DNA of 64,000 bases, taken from Gnetum montanum (lineage: Eukaryota > Streptophyta > Gnetopsida > Gnetales > Gnetaceae). The stretch covers positions 409-64,408 of the forward strand of contig MNCI01025481.1 in the NCBI GenBank assembly GCA_015680685.1. The letters run 5' to 3'. Shown here piece by piece: positions 10,940 to 22,953 of this stretch. The stretch's first letter is position 1, and every line of letters begins with the position of its first letter. The notes under the pieces were generated by a model. It searched no databases. It was not told the origin of the DNA and saw only the letters and a list, made by a program, of their open reading frames with translations. Position numbers and translations under genes: made by a program.

Positions 10940-11425
10940 GTATATTTTAATGAGTTAGAAATAAAACAAATCTTATTAGAGTTCTTGAAGAATACAAAAT
11001 GATAAGGAAATCTCTAGAGGTTGTATATTTAATATTTGATTATGCAATGCTCATTGCCAGATTACAACTACTAGAGAATAAATTGAAATATGATAAAAAA
11101 TGAATTGAAAAGGTTATAAGCACACAAGATAACAAAAGAAACTTTAAGAATGACTAAAATAAAAAAGATAATTTTCAAAAGACAAAAAAATCAAATAATG
11201 ATGATACTTATTTTATTTATGGAAAGTGAGGATATAATGTAAGAACTATTGATTTAACTTGAAAAATCCAAGGACCACAGAAGCTTAACAAAAGGTTATA
11301 CAAAAAAGAGATAGAAATAGAGGAAGATGACCACAAAAGAATGATTCAAGATTAGACCAAATTAATGTAGTATTCATTGATAAAATTCCAATTGTAGATG
11401 ATGTATTCTCACCTTTCAATGATTT
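10940..11425 (+). pseudogene. gag-like fragment with degenerate zinc knuckle, possibly Ty1/copia
   Basis: The + strand translation is Lys-rich and includes YFIYGKxGYNVRT near 11215-11255, which looks like a decayed C-x2-C-x4-H-x4-C zinc knuckle (CFICGKxGHNVRTC type). It is preceded by charged helical residues, as in retrotransposon Gag proteins. It lies between element F and the H LTR. It could be the 5' part of the copia element whose RT is at 23773, which is on the same strand and in the right order, but that link is inference. In-frame stops are frequent. Confidence 0.4.
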
Positions 11426-11442
11426 TATAAAAGGATAACTAA

Positions 11443-12258
11443 TGAGCAGTGAGTATACCCTATGCTAAACCGTATGAATCACTATTGTTCAATAAGAGAT
11501 CTAGTTGAATTACATATACTTTAGCTCTCCAAGTACACTAGGTCTAGGAAGTGAATATAATAGACATGATTATTGTCTTCTTAGTTCCACTTGTGAAGGA
11601 CAAGTTAATGGTTAAGTGTAACTAAGGCATATGATTTTTATCATTTTATCCTTTTCACTAAATTTTCCTAAGTGCTAGAAACAAAGAAAAGTTAATATTT
11701 AATTAATCTAACAACTAACTAATGTTTAACTATTCCTAACATAAGCATTTATTCCCACTTTCCATACACATCTTGAACATGTTGAAATGCTACTAGGTTA
11801 CCAAGCGTTACATATGGTTGAAGTGGTCATACTTATCTTCATTATTTAATTGATATTAATTACTTGATTAAAATTCATTAAAGTAAAGTGCATCAGTAAT
11901 AAATGCATAAGGGAAACATTAATCTATTTCAAGTGTTGCAAGGTTTGATTAGAAAAGCTTGTCTTTATTGTTGTTCACACTGAGGTGCTCAAGTACATAA
12001 CTTCTTGAATAAAGATTCTTATAAATATTTGACTCTTATTGCGGGCACTCGGAAAATATTTTAAGTCCAGAGAAAACAAACTACAAGAGCTTTGCTACAA
12101 CTAATTGAAGCATGCCATAAATGCAGTGGATAGGTGCACATTTATAGGCAATGACAAGGTGCCCCGTCGATGGGTACCCATCAACATAGCAAACCCTACA
12201 TCAGTAGGATCCCATAGAAGGGATCATGTCAACAAAACTTGACACACATGACTCATCA
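11443..12258 (-). repeat. 3' LTR of element H
   Basis: The LTR begins TGAGCAGTG and ends GACTCATCA and is flanked on its right by a polypurine-tract equivalent, so it is a 3' LTR on the - strand. Internal blocks match the group (cccactttccatacacatct near 11757; accaagcgttacat near 11799). Its U3 differs from that of C: in place of GATATC sites it carries ATGGGTACCCAT (12169-12181) and GGATCCCATAGAAGGGATC. An inverted TATAAAT lies near 12142. It is too different from the C 5' LTR to be its partner. Confidence 0.75.
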
Positions 12259-12536
12259 TACCTCCACAACTAAATAAAAACTCATCCTCAAGTAAATAAA
12301 ATGAGAAACAAGTTCTTTACAAACTTTTGAGAAGGTATGGAATTATTAACTAACTATGGATAGCAAAAAAAAACAAACAAATAATGTTGAGTGCCACAGT
12401 GTACAGATTCACACTCATCATAAAATTGAGTGTTTAGAACAACAAAATTAAACACCGTAGCAAAAATGGACAACACAAGTCCTCTGATCGCTAAAGATCG
12501 AGAGGAAGATTAAACGGTCTTGAGCAGTGGGAGATC
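12259..12536 (-). other. 3' untranslated region of element H
   Basis: Bases 12259-12350 align with the region next to the 3' LTR of element B (ctaaataaaaactcatcctc and the following tacaaa...ggaat...attattaac). Alignment fades by about 12480, where a short inverted repeat (ctctgatcgctaaagatcgagag) occurs. The stop of the long frame described next follows. Confidence 0.55.
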
Positions 12537-15357
12537 CTAAGGTGTTGAAGGACCTTCTCCTACCTTTGATGCACGTGGTTGTTGAGGCAGTGGTTGTGGC
12601 TTTCCTAATACAACTAAAACTACTAGTGAAAGATAGAAGGCATCTAACAATGCCTTCATTTTCTCCTCCTTACTACAAGGATCATTCATGGTCCACATTG
12701 ATTCACCAATGTGTGTTGGAATGAGAATATTCCATGAATAGGGAATTATGAGGAAGAACTCCTTCATGCTAATGAACCAGGCTACAAATTATTTTTGTTC
12801 CACATCAAATGCCTTGATAATGTTCTATAGCTCTTAGTAGTCATTCATCCTTTTAGCTAGGTTCTTTGTTGCTGACCTTTGATCTATGAATTTCCCCTTG
12901 AGAATCTCGAGTTTAGCATTTGCAAGCTCAAGATTTTTCTTGGTCTCTTTATGGTGTTTGAACTCTACCTCATACAACAAGTACAAGCTACTCACTTACT
13001 TCTTCAACTTTAACTACAGCCTTCCAATAATTAGCATTACCAGGTTCGCATATCATAGGATCGCAAGATCCATGTATTTGGTCATTTTCTTGATCTATAG
13101 CTCCTCCATGTGAATTTCTACTTTATTTTACTTGTTCACCCCATCAAAGATAGGTTGCCACACATCACCTCCTTGCTAAAGCTACTGGAGGACCTCATTG
13201 ACATTTTCCTTTGCTAGTTGGATGTGTTTTTCATTAACTTCTTTCCACAAGTCAACTTGATCCCTATAATGGTTCTTAACCCTCTTAAATTTAAGGGCCT
13301 CATTCTTCCTAGTTGTGATCTCTATTGCAGACTTCTTGTAAAGGACACACACCTCCTCCATTGAGAAATTTCTAATTTTTACTACCAACCTCCTCAATTC
13401 AGTGTTTACCTTAGCAAGACACTCCTGTTGTTGATGGATGAATTCAAACATTTCTTGTTTTTGCACATCAACATTTTGTAGGTGATTATTTTTAGTAGTC
13501 ATAGCTTCATTCTCTTGACGAGTCTAGATCAAGTCCTTCTGAATGTTGTATGTTGTAGCATTGGCTAAGGACTAGTCAAAGACCATCAACTCCTTGGCAT
13601 ACTTAGCCTCCTTGAATTTTGCTTGAATCTATTGGAAAGCTTCATCTTGCATAATTACTTGGCTAAGTATTTTGGGATTAGCGAGATAGGCTCTTAGTTT
13701 GGCAACTTCTACATCCAAATGTTGGTTTTCTATCCTAGCTATTTTAAGTTGTTCCTCCATGATGATGCACTTACCCCTTACCTTGATTAGTTCCAATTGG
13801 GTAATAGTGATGGTATGTGGAAGGTCAAAGACATATGGAATTAGTTTTCCAATTCTCACCAATCGGTCCAGCAATTCCTCATGTTGGGCTGTCCTTAATC
13901 TCCCACTAATAGTAGCTACGAACATCTACACATCTCTAAGTGCAAAACCATCTAGTACAAATGCCACAAGCACATTGTGTGCTTGATCCATTTTCTCAAC
14001 AACCACTTCTACCACTATTTCCTACCCTTGGTGCTACACCAATAGAACAATTACCTCTGCACCCTCCTCCAAATGCACCAAAAAGGTAGCAACATTCCTA
14101 GAGATTTTTGGGAATTACTACTATTGCAAGAGGAACATTATTACCTCTTAGGTGCTTGGATTCAATTTTGTAGGCACTTGCATTCCTTGGGTAGAAACCA
14201 TTAGCATCCCACCCTCCATCAAGCTTATGGTTCGAGCCACTTCATTGAGGTGTCTCATGGTTGGTTGGTACATAGATGGATTACCACCACTTGTTCCTAC
14301 CTACTACTACCATAGGATTTTATCATGGAGTTTTCACATGGGCTTAATGATAGCATGGTACTTTAGCTTTGTTCCATGAATGGATGTGGATGTGGTGGTT
14401 GTTACTTCTGTTCCTTGATCACTTTCATAGGCACTTTATCTCTTATCATCTCTACCCAAGAAGTAGTTGGAGCATGATTAACTGCATCATTTCTATAGTA
14501 GGTTATGCCTCCACTTCTGCACAATTTTTTGATAAGGCATTGGAAGGGAGTGCCTTCCTTCCATGTTCTCCTTGAAGTGCATTTTTATCTTCAGATAGAT
14601 TAACTATGGAAGGTTGATGAGGAATTTTTTCACTTAGAGTGGTGCACACATGGGTGGAGAAGGCTATGACCTTACTTGACCTCACCATTGGATTAAGGTG
14701 AAAGACTATAATTTTGAAATAAGTACATTCTTCCATCATGAGTGCATCATACTCCTTGTAGTCCACTCCATAGCACCACTATGTCCATTCTTTCTTTACA
14801 CTTGGCTTTGCCTACATAGAAATTTTAACTAGAGTGGTCCTAGTTTTAGGAAACCTAAGGACCTAAGCTATTGCTTCCACTAAGTAGGACATAGTTATGT
14901 CCTTGATTTTGACTGTGACATTGACCTACCTATTATTCCAGAAGAGATATGTCTCTCCCATATACCACTCCCTACTATAAGTGATGATGGATCACATGGG
15001 AGAGTTTTGTAGTTGAGTCTTGACTTTTGGAGGAGAAAACTTCAAGAAGGTTCCAAAGTTTAGCTCCTTGAGTACAGATTTTTGAGCCTCCTTGGATGTA
15101 ATTTGTTAGGCCTTTGTCAAGATGATCTCAAGGTTTGATCTTGGTCCAGGTGTCTCATCTTAGTGGGATTGTTCAGTTGCGGCTACTTTGGGAATCTATC
15201 TAACAAACGCCACTTTGGGCTCCTCCCAAAAAGGTCCCATTGCATGAGTTTCTGGTACCTGCTCCTAGGATTGTTCTTGGCCCCTTCTAGTTCTTAGTTA
15301 TTTTTCCCTTGGTTAGGATATTCCTCCTTCTTGTGGGTACTTTCCCTTTTGTTCCAT
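12537..15357 (-). pseudogene. unrecognised long coiled-coil reading frame, about 940 codons, degraded
   Basis: From a possible ATG at 15357 the - strand reads as protein through to a stop at 12537, with about two dozen in-frame stops and one net frameshift between 14500 and 13925. Open pieces at 14503-14766, 13629-13925, 13182-13502 and 12537-12767 have protein-like composition. The central part (about 13930-12830) is rich in Glu, Lys, Leu and Gln with heptad-like spacing, predicting coiled coils (for example RLRTAQHEELLDRLVRIGK, and EVNEKHIQLAKENVNEVLQ). The N-terminal third has a globular character (EWYMGETYLFWNNR). I see no CCHC, protease, RT or integrase motif. It lies where gag-pol would be in an LTR element, between an LTR-like leader and the H 3' region. 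It may be a captured host gene or an unfamiliar Gag. No function is claimed. Confidence 0.55.
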
Positions 15358-15379
15358 CTCTAATCACAATAGAACCAAG

Positions 15380-15862
15380 GATTAGCATGTAGTATGTAAA
15401 TTATAATATTTAGGTACCTTATCTCATTGGTTAGTTACACTTGGCTAAGTTGTGACCATGGAAGATTGAATATTTTAATATTATTTTGATATTTTTTGAT
15501 TAATAAGGTCACCAAATTTTGTTGGGAGGATTTAAATTTCATAAATTGGTCTTTTAATATTATTTTATTCATTAAATCCTTATGGGAGTTAGAAACATTT
15601 TTCATCAAAAACCTAAGGTTTGTAGCCCCCATGACCTAGAGCTTACCTCGAATAGCTGTAGCACTAAAGAATTGGGATAATTGGATAAATGGTTTGAAAG
15701 TTATGGGCTCTGAAAAATGCAAAAAATCCCCCCTATTTTGAGTAAAAATGTGGAAAAAATGCTAAGTTCTCATGCCTATATATAGAATTGTTTTGTTGTG
15801 TCGATGGGATCTCATCTATGTGGTTGACTCCATGGATGGGATCCCATCGATGGAGCCTATCA
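15380..15862 (-). promoter_or_regulatory. LTR-like leader and promoter upstream of the coiled-coil frame
   Basis: On the - strand the segment starts TGATAGG at 15862, has palindromes GATGGGATCCCATC and a half copy (15801-15862), then a TATATATA box at 15777-15784, then about 400 bp of AT-rich leader to the ATG at 15357. That is the order of U3, TATA and R/U5 in an LTR, and the motif type matches the U3 of H. The remainder does not align with the H LTR, and I found no primer-binding site. It could also be a host promoter. Confidence 0.4.
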
Positions 15863-15869
15863 TAGATAT

Positions 15870-17300
15870 TCTCACATTTGAAAATTTATGAGAAATAGAG
15901 AGTTAAAGTATGAACTTGGGATCGTGGAAAATCCAAAAAGTCTATGAACATGATGAAATGCTTAAACAGGGCTAGATTATTCACAAAATGGAGTTTTAAG
16001 TTGGAGCATGAATTTGAAGGAGTGCATAGTTGGATGCAACTAATGGGACACACAAAGGATTTAATCATAAAAATTCCAAAATGATTTTTAGTATGACCAA
16101 TCCAAATAAGAGATATGCATGTGGGTCCTCCCCATGGTAGGCTCATGTCATTGTTCCCCTTGCATATCCTCAAACCAAGGAGTCTGTGGACCCCATGGTT
16201 GATTAATGGTTAAAGTAAGTTAAGGACCAAATTGCGAAAGGGTCTACTAAATAATTTTAACATATCAAACTAAGACATTTAACAACACATGAAAAAAAAT
16301 AGCAATGTGAGAAATGGATAGTAATAATGGATGATGAGGAGAGTGGAATAGAGTTTTGTATTGTGGTCACATGAAGTCCCTTCTGGATTTTGTAATTAAA
16401 GTGACTGAATAATGACCATTCCCAATCCAAATTAAAAATATCCACTTCTAGTAACTTCACATTAATACTCTTTGACCTACCCACCCCTCGAGGCACAAAA
16501 ATACCCCCATAAGTCAATCATCATTCCAAAAAGAGTAGAAAAGAGAAGTCCAAAGTGAGAAAGAACCTTAGTTAGAGGAGACCTTCAGGCATGGGTAACA
16601 CATCTTTCTAGTCCCATAACTAATGCTTGGAGCTCATTATTAAGTCTAAGGGTGTGCTTTGAATTTTCATCATTTTTTTTTAGTTTTATATTGTTATGAT
16701 TTTTGGATGGAAACCACACCATGCAAAGACTTTAACTTCTTGTTATTGATTAATAGTGAAATGGTTAAAGATCCATGAAAATACTGATGCAAGGTAGAAA
16801 AATACAAAAAGTGTCAAATACCCTTGAATTCACACCATTTTCTATTCATTTAATCCTTTTCAAGTTTGGAGACTACCAAAGTCACAAGTTTGTTAAAAGT
16901 TCCATTAAAGAATGAACTCCATATTTTCAAAACAAGGGAACATCATAGAGTTTTGTGGATGGGTGGATGTTGTGAACTAACTACCAATTATCATGAAAAA
17001 TAAATCACATCTTATCAACACCAAAATTGAAAGATAAAATCTAGACATTATCAATCAAAAACATGAAGTACAAACCTCCATCAATAACAGGTATAGCAAC
17101 ATTGTGTCCTGTTGGCAATAAAGGAATAGAAGTCAAACATAAGAAAAATGTAAGAAAAACACAAACAAATAAATTAAAATATAAAAAAATTGTAAAATAT
17201 TCAAGAAAGATAAAATGTACTAAATATGGTGTAAAACAAAAAATGTTGAAAACCAAGAAAAAATGAAAAAATTGAAGAGCCACTTTGTATGATCTAACAT
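15870..17300 (-). other. 3' untranslated region of element C
   Basis: The conserved module lies at 16553-16732 (inverted relative to D and A), with a single copy of the caagcatgggtaac-type motif at 16582-16612. The block 16110-16190 (gggtcctccccatggtaggctc) matches B at 44760 and D at 3510. At 17303-17320 the purine tract (gggggagatgg on the - strand) marks the end of integrase. The section 15870-16110 has no match in the other elements. Confidence 0.6.
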
Positions 17301-17399
17301 GGATGGCCATCTCCCCCATGATTGAGTTAGAAGGAGGATATCTAAAATATTAAGTATGCCTATTCATCCAAGGAGGTGTTATAGTCACTCTCTCTCTTA

Positions 17400-18640
17400 G
17401 GCTCATGGAAAGGTTTAATTTATTGCATGTTGACCATAAATTTCTTATTTGGGCTTTCAAGTTTGTATATCAACATGGCCCTTGAAGGAAAGGTTTCATA
17501 GATGATCTAAGGCCCTTTTCACAATGTTTGAAACCTAGTTATTTGTGGTACATATGTGGGGTTCTAGTAAAGGATCTTGTCTTCCAATTAAAATTTTACC
17601 TTCCTAATTTTGAGGTCATGGCATTGCTTATTCAATGCCTTGTGAAGTTCATTCAAGGACATGACCACCAATTGATTCTCATCTAGCACATTAAGGTTTA
17701 TCAATATTTCTTTCTATGCTAAACTAAGGTGAAGGTCATGGTCAAAAGCCATTAAAAGTGTAGGAAGCTTAGACTAAATAGGAAGAGTTGGTAGTTTTCT
17801 CTACACTAGCTCATAGGGAGAATAGCCTATAGGGAGTTTCTAGATTGAGCAATAGGCCCAAAGGGAATCATTAAGTTTAGTGCTCTAGTCTCTCCTATAT
17901 TTGCTAACTATTATTATTAATATCTTAGTTATCTTCCTATTTATAACCTCAGCTCAACTGTTGGCTTGGGGGTCATAGGGTGTTGTTAATTTATATTCTA
18001 CCCCTAAGTGTTGCATGAGTTTCCGAAAGGTGGTGCCTATAAAATAAGTACCATTATTAGAAATAAGTGCATGTGTCACACCAAACCTTTTTACAACATT
18101 CTTTTGTATAAACCAAGTAGTTGTAGAAGATGTATAGTCACTAACGGTTGCTACTTCTACCCATTTCATACAATAGTTAATAGTGACTATGATATCCATC
18201 TTTCCATTTGACATGGATGTGATTAGACCCATGAAGCAAATTCCCTAGAGTTTGAAGGATTCCAATGGTTGGATCCATTGTTGAGGTCCATCCATATGAG
18301 TAGTTGTCCCACCATCACATTGGTAGTGATCATAGGAGTGTACAAAGTGGTGGATGTCCTTGAAGAGTGTTGTCCAATAATATCCCATCATTAGGATCTT
18401 CATGGTCATGCATCTCCCAGCATCGTGGCCCCCATAATGGCCGTCATGAGTATCCTAGAGGATGTGTAGTTGGTCAGCATTATGAACACACCAATGAACT
18501 AGGCCATTGACATACACCTTGAAACTACTATTTCTTCTTGTTGTCTAGCTCTTGTGGCATCTCCTAAGTGAAAAGGTAGGTAAGAATGCCATCGTACTAG
18601 TTAGGTTTAGTGGGCACTTGTTCATTTCTAGCACCAAGAA
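17400..18640 (-). pseudogene. integrase relic of element C
   Basis: Integrase inserts the cDNA into host DNA. The N-terminal HHCC region (near 18340-18470) reads HYGGHDAGR ... MGYYWTTLFKD with the cysteines lost. The catalytic core (17954-18232) reads FGVTHALISNNGTYF, where the second catalytic Asp of the usual D-N-G-T has become Asn, and YDPQANSxAEVINRKI, which keeps the Glu. The first Asp position reads TINYCMKWVE (Asn instead of Asp). The C-terminal part continues to about 17400 (LPIGYSPYELV, then LNELHKA). Two of the three catalytic acids are changed, so it is inactive. Confidence 0.85.
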
Positions 18641-18699
18641 AGAGGAGTTCATCATGAAATTGATTAGAAAGTGGGCTCTTCTCTTCTTTGTTGTTCCAT

Positions 18700-19200
18700 C
18701 TCAACTAAGACAAGTGGTTGACAACCACATTCTCAGTTTTCTTTCAATCTACCATTATGAGATCGAATTCCTATAAGATCATTAGCCACCATATGGCACT
18801 AAGGGTCACCGTTGGTTTGTTCATAAAGAACCAAATTGCATTATTGTCTATGTGCATAAAAACCTTGTACCCAAGCACATAGTGCCTAAATTTTTCCAAG
18901 GTGAACACCACTATCATTAATTCTTTCTCTATTATGGTATAATTCAATTGTGCACCTACAATGCTTTGACTTGCACAGTGGATATAGTAAGGATGTTTCT
19001 AATCATCCAACTATGTGAGCACTACTCCCAAAGCATAATTGAAAGCATCCATCATGATATGAAATGGTTTGGACCAATCAAGTGCTCATAGAATTGGAGC
19101 TTTTATGAGCTTTTGCTTGAGTTGCTAGAATGCATTCTTGCACTCCTCAATATAGATAAATGGAGCATCCTTCTTTGTAAGCTCCACCAATGGTTTTTTG
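18700..19200 (-). pseudogene. RNase H relic of element C
   Basis: The segment follows RT and degrades the RNA of the RNA-DNA hybrid. Recognisable blocks are MMDAFNYALGVVL near 19030-19065 (usual DASxxAxGAVL), NYTIIEKELMIVVF near 18925-18960 and KFRHYVLGYKVFMHIDNNA near 18860-18890. The linker to integrase (DHLSxLRWNNKE type) follows near 18690. Several stops are present. Confidence 0.75.
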
Positions 19201-19229
19201 ATCTTAGAGAAATTCTTTATGAAGCATCA

Positions 19230-20120
19230 GTAGTAGCCAGTGTAACCAAGAAATGATTGGACATGTTTGCTAGTTTCTATTTGGTGAGTAATTCCTTGGA
19301 TGACCCTTATTTTCTTAGGATCCACTTCAACCCTTGCTTGTGATATTCTGTGCTCCAAGATAATAACCTTCTAGACCATTATATTGATTTATTTCCAATT
19401 AAGCCAATAACTAGTCTCCACATACCTTTTTAGCACTTGCTCAAGGTGGTTTAAGGCTTGCTCAAATGTATCCCCATAGGTAAAGAAGTTATCCATGAAG
19501 ACTTTCACCCCATTACAAATCTACTATTGGAAGATGCTAAGGACAAGGTGTTGCAAGGTTGCATGGGTATTGCACAATACAAATGGCATATTTTTATATG
19601 AAAAAGTCCCCCATGGACTTGTGAACATTTTTTTGGCTTGACCTTCGAGTACAATATGGATTTGGTTATAACCACTAGAACCATCTAAAAAGTAATAATA
19701 GTAATGCATAGAGATGGTGTCCAACACCTGAACCACAAATGGCAACAAAAAATGATCTTTTTATGTTTCCATGTTCAATAGCCTAAAGTTAATACAAACC
19801 CTCCACTTGCCCCCTTTCTTTGGCACTATCATACGTGGGCTAATCCACTCACTGTCTGCAATGGGATAAATGAACCCTACCTTGAGGAGTTTTTCAATCT
19901 CCTCTTTGATTATAAGCTTCAATTTGGGGTTCAACCGCTACTTTAGCTACCTCTTTGGCTTCATGGATATATCTGTATAGATGTGGTGCTAGCATATCCA
20001 TGGATCAATTCTAGTTAGTTCATGATATGACCAAGTGAAGGTTGTTGATCATTTATTGACCACCTTTAACAACTTCTCTTTTTTCTTAGGAGAAAGCTTG
20101 GCATTGATTATAACTGACTT
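19230..20120 (-). pseudogene. reverse transcriptase relic of element C
   Basis: RT copies the element RNA into DNA. The - strand gives SGYNQIHIVLEGQAKKMFTS, then SPWGTFSYKNMPFVLCNTHATL (19524-19748) and VKVFMDNF near 19490-19510, where the F-M-D-D catalytic box typical of the Athila/Tat lineage has become F-M-D-N. The thumb region GYTGYYxCFIKNFSKIKKPL lies near 19215-19265. N-terminal sequence extends to about 20120. The frame is broken by stops and shifts. Confidence 0.85.
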
Positions 20121-20479
20121 GTCGTTTGTTATGAAAGCATATTTCATTTCATCTGGTAGAGTTTTCAACTCTAGATGCTCCTGTTCAAATCTCCCTAATA
20201 AGTGTCATCAAGGTCATTAGATAGTTGGCAATGGATTTTCTCAGTTGTCCATTACTTCAATTATCCATGTACATGGTTGAGCAACTCTTAGATTTAGTGG
20301 TCAACCACTAGAAGCCCTCTTATTTTGTAGCTACTTCATATAGGCACCCTTGAATTTCAGACACATCTTCATACTACCTATATGCTGTAATTTTTGCACT
20401 TTTCACAAACCATAGTTTTCACATGTAGTTGCACCTTGTGTCACTATACGTGATGCATGAAACTTACTTCCTCTCTATC

Positions 20480-20900
20480 TTTCCAAAATTATTTCCTTGG
20501 AAATTTCCAAGGAAAGGTTTCTAATGCCTAGCCATGCATCAATGGTGCTTAGCTAAGCCCTTTCCATGATGATTGGGAAGTCTCCCTTATAGTTTTCAAC
20601 TCAAAGCATCATGAAATTAGTAGGATAAGACCACCCATAGACAATGGTCACAATGTCCTTCAATAGTCCCAAAGTAATAGTGATGGAAAAATCTACAAAC
20701 TTAAGACAGATGTTGCTCTTCTTCAGAGGGGGAAAGTTCTAGGCTTTGTAAATCTCATGAGAAATCAAATTCACACTAAAACCTAAGTCTAGAAGATCTT
20801 TGCATGGGTCATTCTTGGTGATTTGTAGATGGATTAGGGGACTCTTAGGATTAGTTCTTTTCCTAGGAAGGTGACCAACCTTAACCTAACCAAAGACTAT
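20480..20900 (-). pseudogene. retropepsin-like protease relic of element C
   Basis: The blocks LLDLGFSVNLISHEIYKA (near 20750-20810), IVTIVYGWSYPTNFMM (near 20600-20660), FPIIMERAxLSTIDAWLG and LSLEISKE (near 20500-20580) match the B and D proteases in order. The active site keeps the first Asp, but D-S-G has become D-L-G. It is in the same region as the end of gag and is not translatable. Confidence 0.75.
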
Positions 20901-22953
20901 GTGGATCAACATCATAGTATGAATCTTCGGAGGCGTTTGGTTTGAAGAGGACTTGGAAGATTGTGCAAAGGATGAGGAAGAAGAAGGGCTATTAGCTACA
21001 TGCATCTGTGAGGCCTTTGGTAGTACTTTTGGTTCAAAATAAGGGTCTTTTTTGGGGTTTATTTTTTGAATCACTCTACTCAGGATTTGGCTATAAGTTA
21101 ACAACCTTGGAGGTGTTATGTTGTTGTCGTTGGGCTGGAATTTCACCCTACATTAATGGAGAAGATGGTAATTCAGTTAAGGGTAGAGGGACATGTGTAG
21201 AAGGATGAGAAAATTAATGAGAAAATGGGGATTCCCCTCTTGGAGATTGGGCTATGTAGTATTTAGAAGGATAGTAGTGATGCTAGAATGAAGTGTGACT
21301 AGAAGAATCATGCAAAGAAATGAGATAACAAACATAATATTCATATGGATTGGGCTAATAATAAAGGGTATTGTTGCCTTGGTGGTGGCATTCCCCATGA
21401 CTATGGGTGCTACCATTGATGGTACTACTCATAAGATTGTGATGGAGCTTTACTTGGATAGTAGGCTTGTTGTTGGTGGAACTACCTAAGATGAGGATAA
21501 GGTAACCTTATGGATGCTTGTATTCTTACCAATCTAGGATTTAGAGCATACATCCCAGACTCTTGAAAGTGTGACACAATGAAAAAACATCCCTTAGAAT
21601 GTTTGTATTGGCAATTTTCACACCCACCATCATCATCTAATTTGGGATCCACAACCTCCTCTACTGCAATAACCTTTTCCTTACCCCTTTAGTGGGCACG
21701 TTTAGCTTCCTATCTTTTCCTACGATCACGATAACTACTTTGCTTGGATTCCTCTACTATTTTTAGAGTAGTATAGAACTTTTCATCCAAGGAGTTCCAC
21801 ATTTTATCTACCTTAGCTAAAATGTTGGAAATAGACTTTTGAATTAGCAAGGTCTTACATTGCCTCATCTCACCAAGTGGTGCCTACTTCTCGTTGTTAC
21901 AAAATTAGACCTTCCTTTTGCAAATGGAAGGGTATCAGTTATACTCTTCTACACTTTTTCTTTTTCTCACTTATCCTTCTTCTTTGACAACCTAGTCTAT
22001 TAGCATTTGGATCTAAAGATATTTGAGTTTTGAAATTCTTCCTTGGGCATAGATCCCAAGAATTCTCCTTGCTTCTATGTGAAGCCCATCTATGATATGG
22101 TGGAGTTTCTCCCTTTGACAATAACCATGGCCAAGACATTTGTGCAAGAGAAAATAGTACTTACCCATGGCTGCATCCAAGCATTCATGTGTTTCTTATT
22201 TCTAACCTTGAATATACTTTCTTAGTTTGGATACTTGGAAGTACATTTAATACTTATCATTGAAGGGCTCAAGCATTATACTCTATCTGTGGATTGATTC
22301 TAGCTCCAAGGACTAGTGCCAACTTTCAACTTCTTTGATGAGTATCCTTGGGACAACTTTAATTTTTTTCATTCATTCTCCACATTTTTCAAGGCATAAG
22401 CATCATGAAAGGCTTGAAAAGGATTACGTGGATTTGAGTTGTATCCCCCTTCAAACTTGGGGATATTGTTCATATCCAATTGTTTGATTCAGCTATCTTT
22501 CACATGCCTCATTGGAATCCTCATTTCCTCTACAATGTTCAACATGTTTCTAGTTATAAGAAAAGGCCCATAATAATCATGGTAGTCTCTGTGATGGTCA
22601 TGATGCCTATGATGCCCTTTGTTGTCCCTTCATTCTCTATGATGGACATTCCTTGATTGCCCACACCCCTAATCTCTACTAGTCCAATGGGCCCTATGAT
22701 CATCTCTATTCCTTTTGTCACCTCCTTCATGGTCATGTCCTCCACAACTTCAGTCTGAGCCAAAGTAGGAAGAAAAGGAAGGTTGAAGATGAAGAGGAAG
22801 AAGGGCTAGCACCACCATAATGCCTACCACCACCTCTCTTTTGATCATGACCAAGATTATCATGTTTTTCATCATTATGATGCTTGTCCTTATTCCTACC
22901 ATGGCTCCCATCTTTGAAGCCTCCTTGTTCATGGGATGTGTCCTTGTTCATGT
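20900..22953 (-). pseudogene. gag relic of element C
   Basis: The N-terminal part (22950-22733) is a His/Lys/Asp-rich low-complexity region followed by a Ser run; similar Ser-rich DNA occurs in A (34760-34810) and B (near 48660). The middle carries matches to the other Gag proteins near 22400-22060. The Cys-His cluster CENCQYKHSKGC lies at 21588-21625. The C-terminal part (21000-21500) is rich in Pro, Gln and Ser. The 5' end of gag is fused to the LTR by deletion. Confidence 0.75.

Noticed and set aside
11443-12258. H LTR as the missing 3' LTR of element C
   Set aside because: Strand and position fit, but the U3 regions differ completely (GATATC sites in C, ATGGGTACCCAT in H), which is more than decay of one LTR pair would explain.
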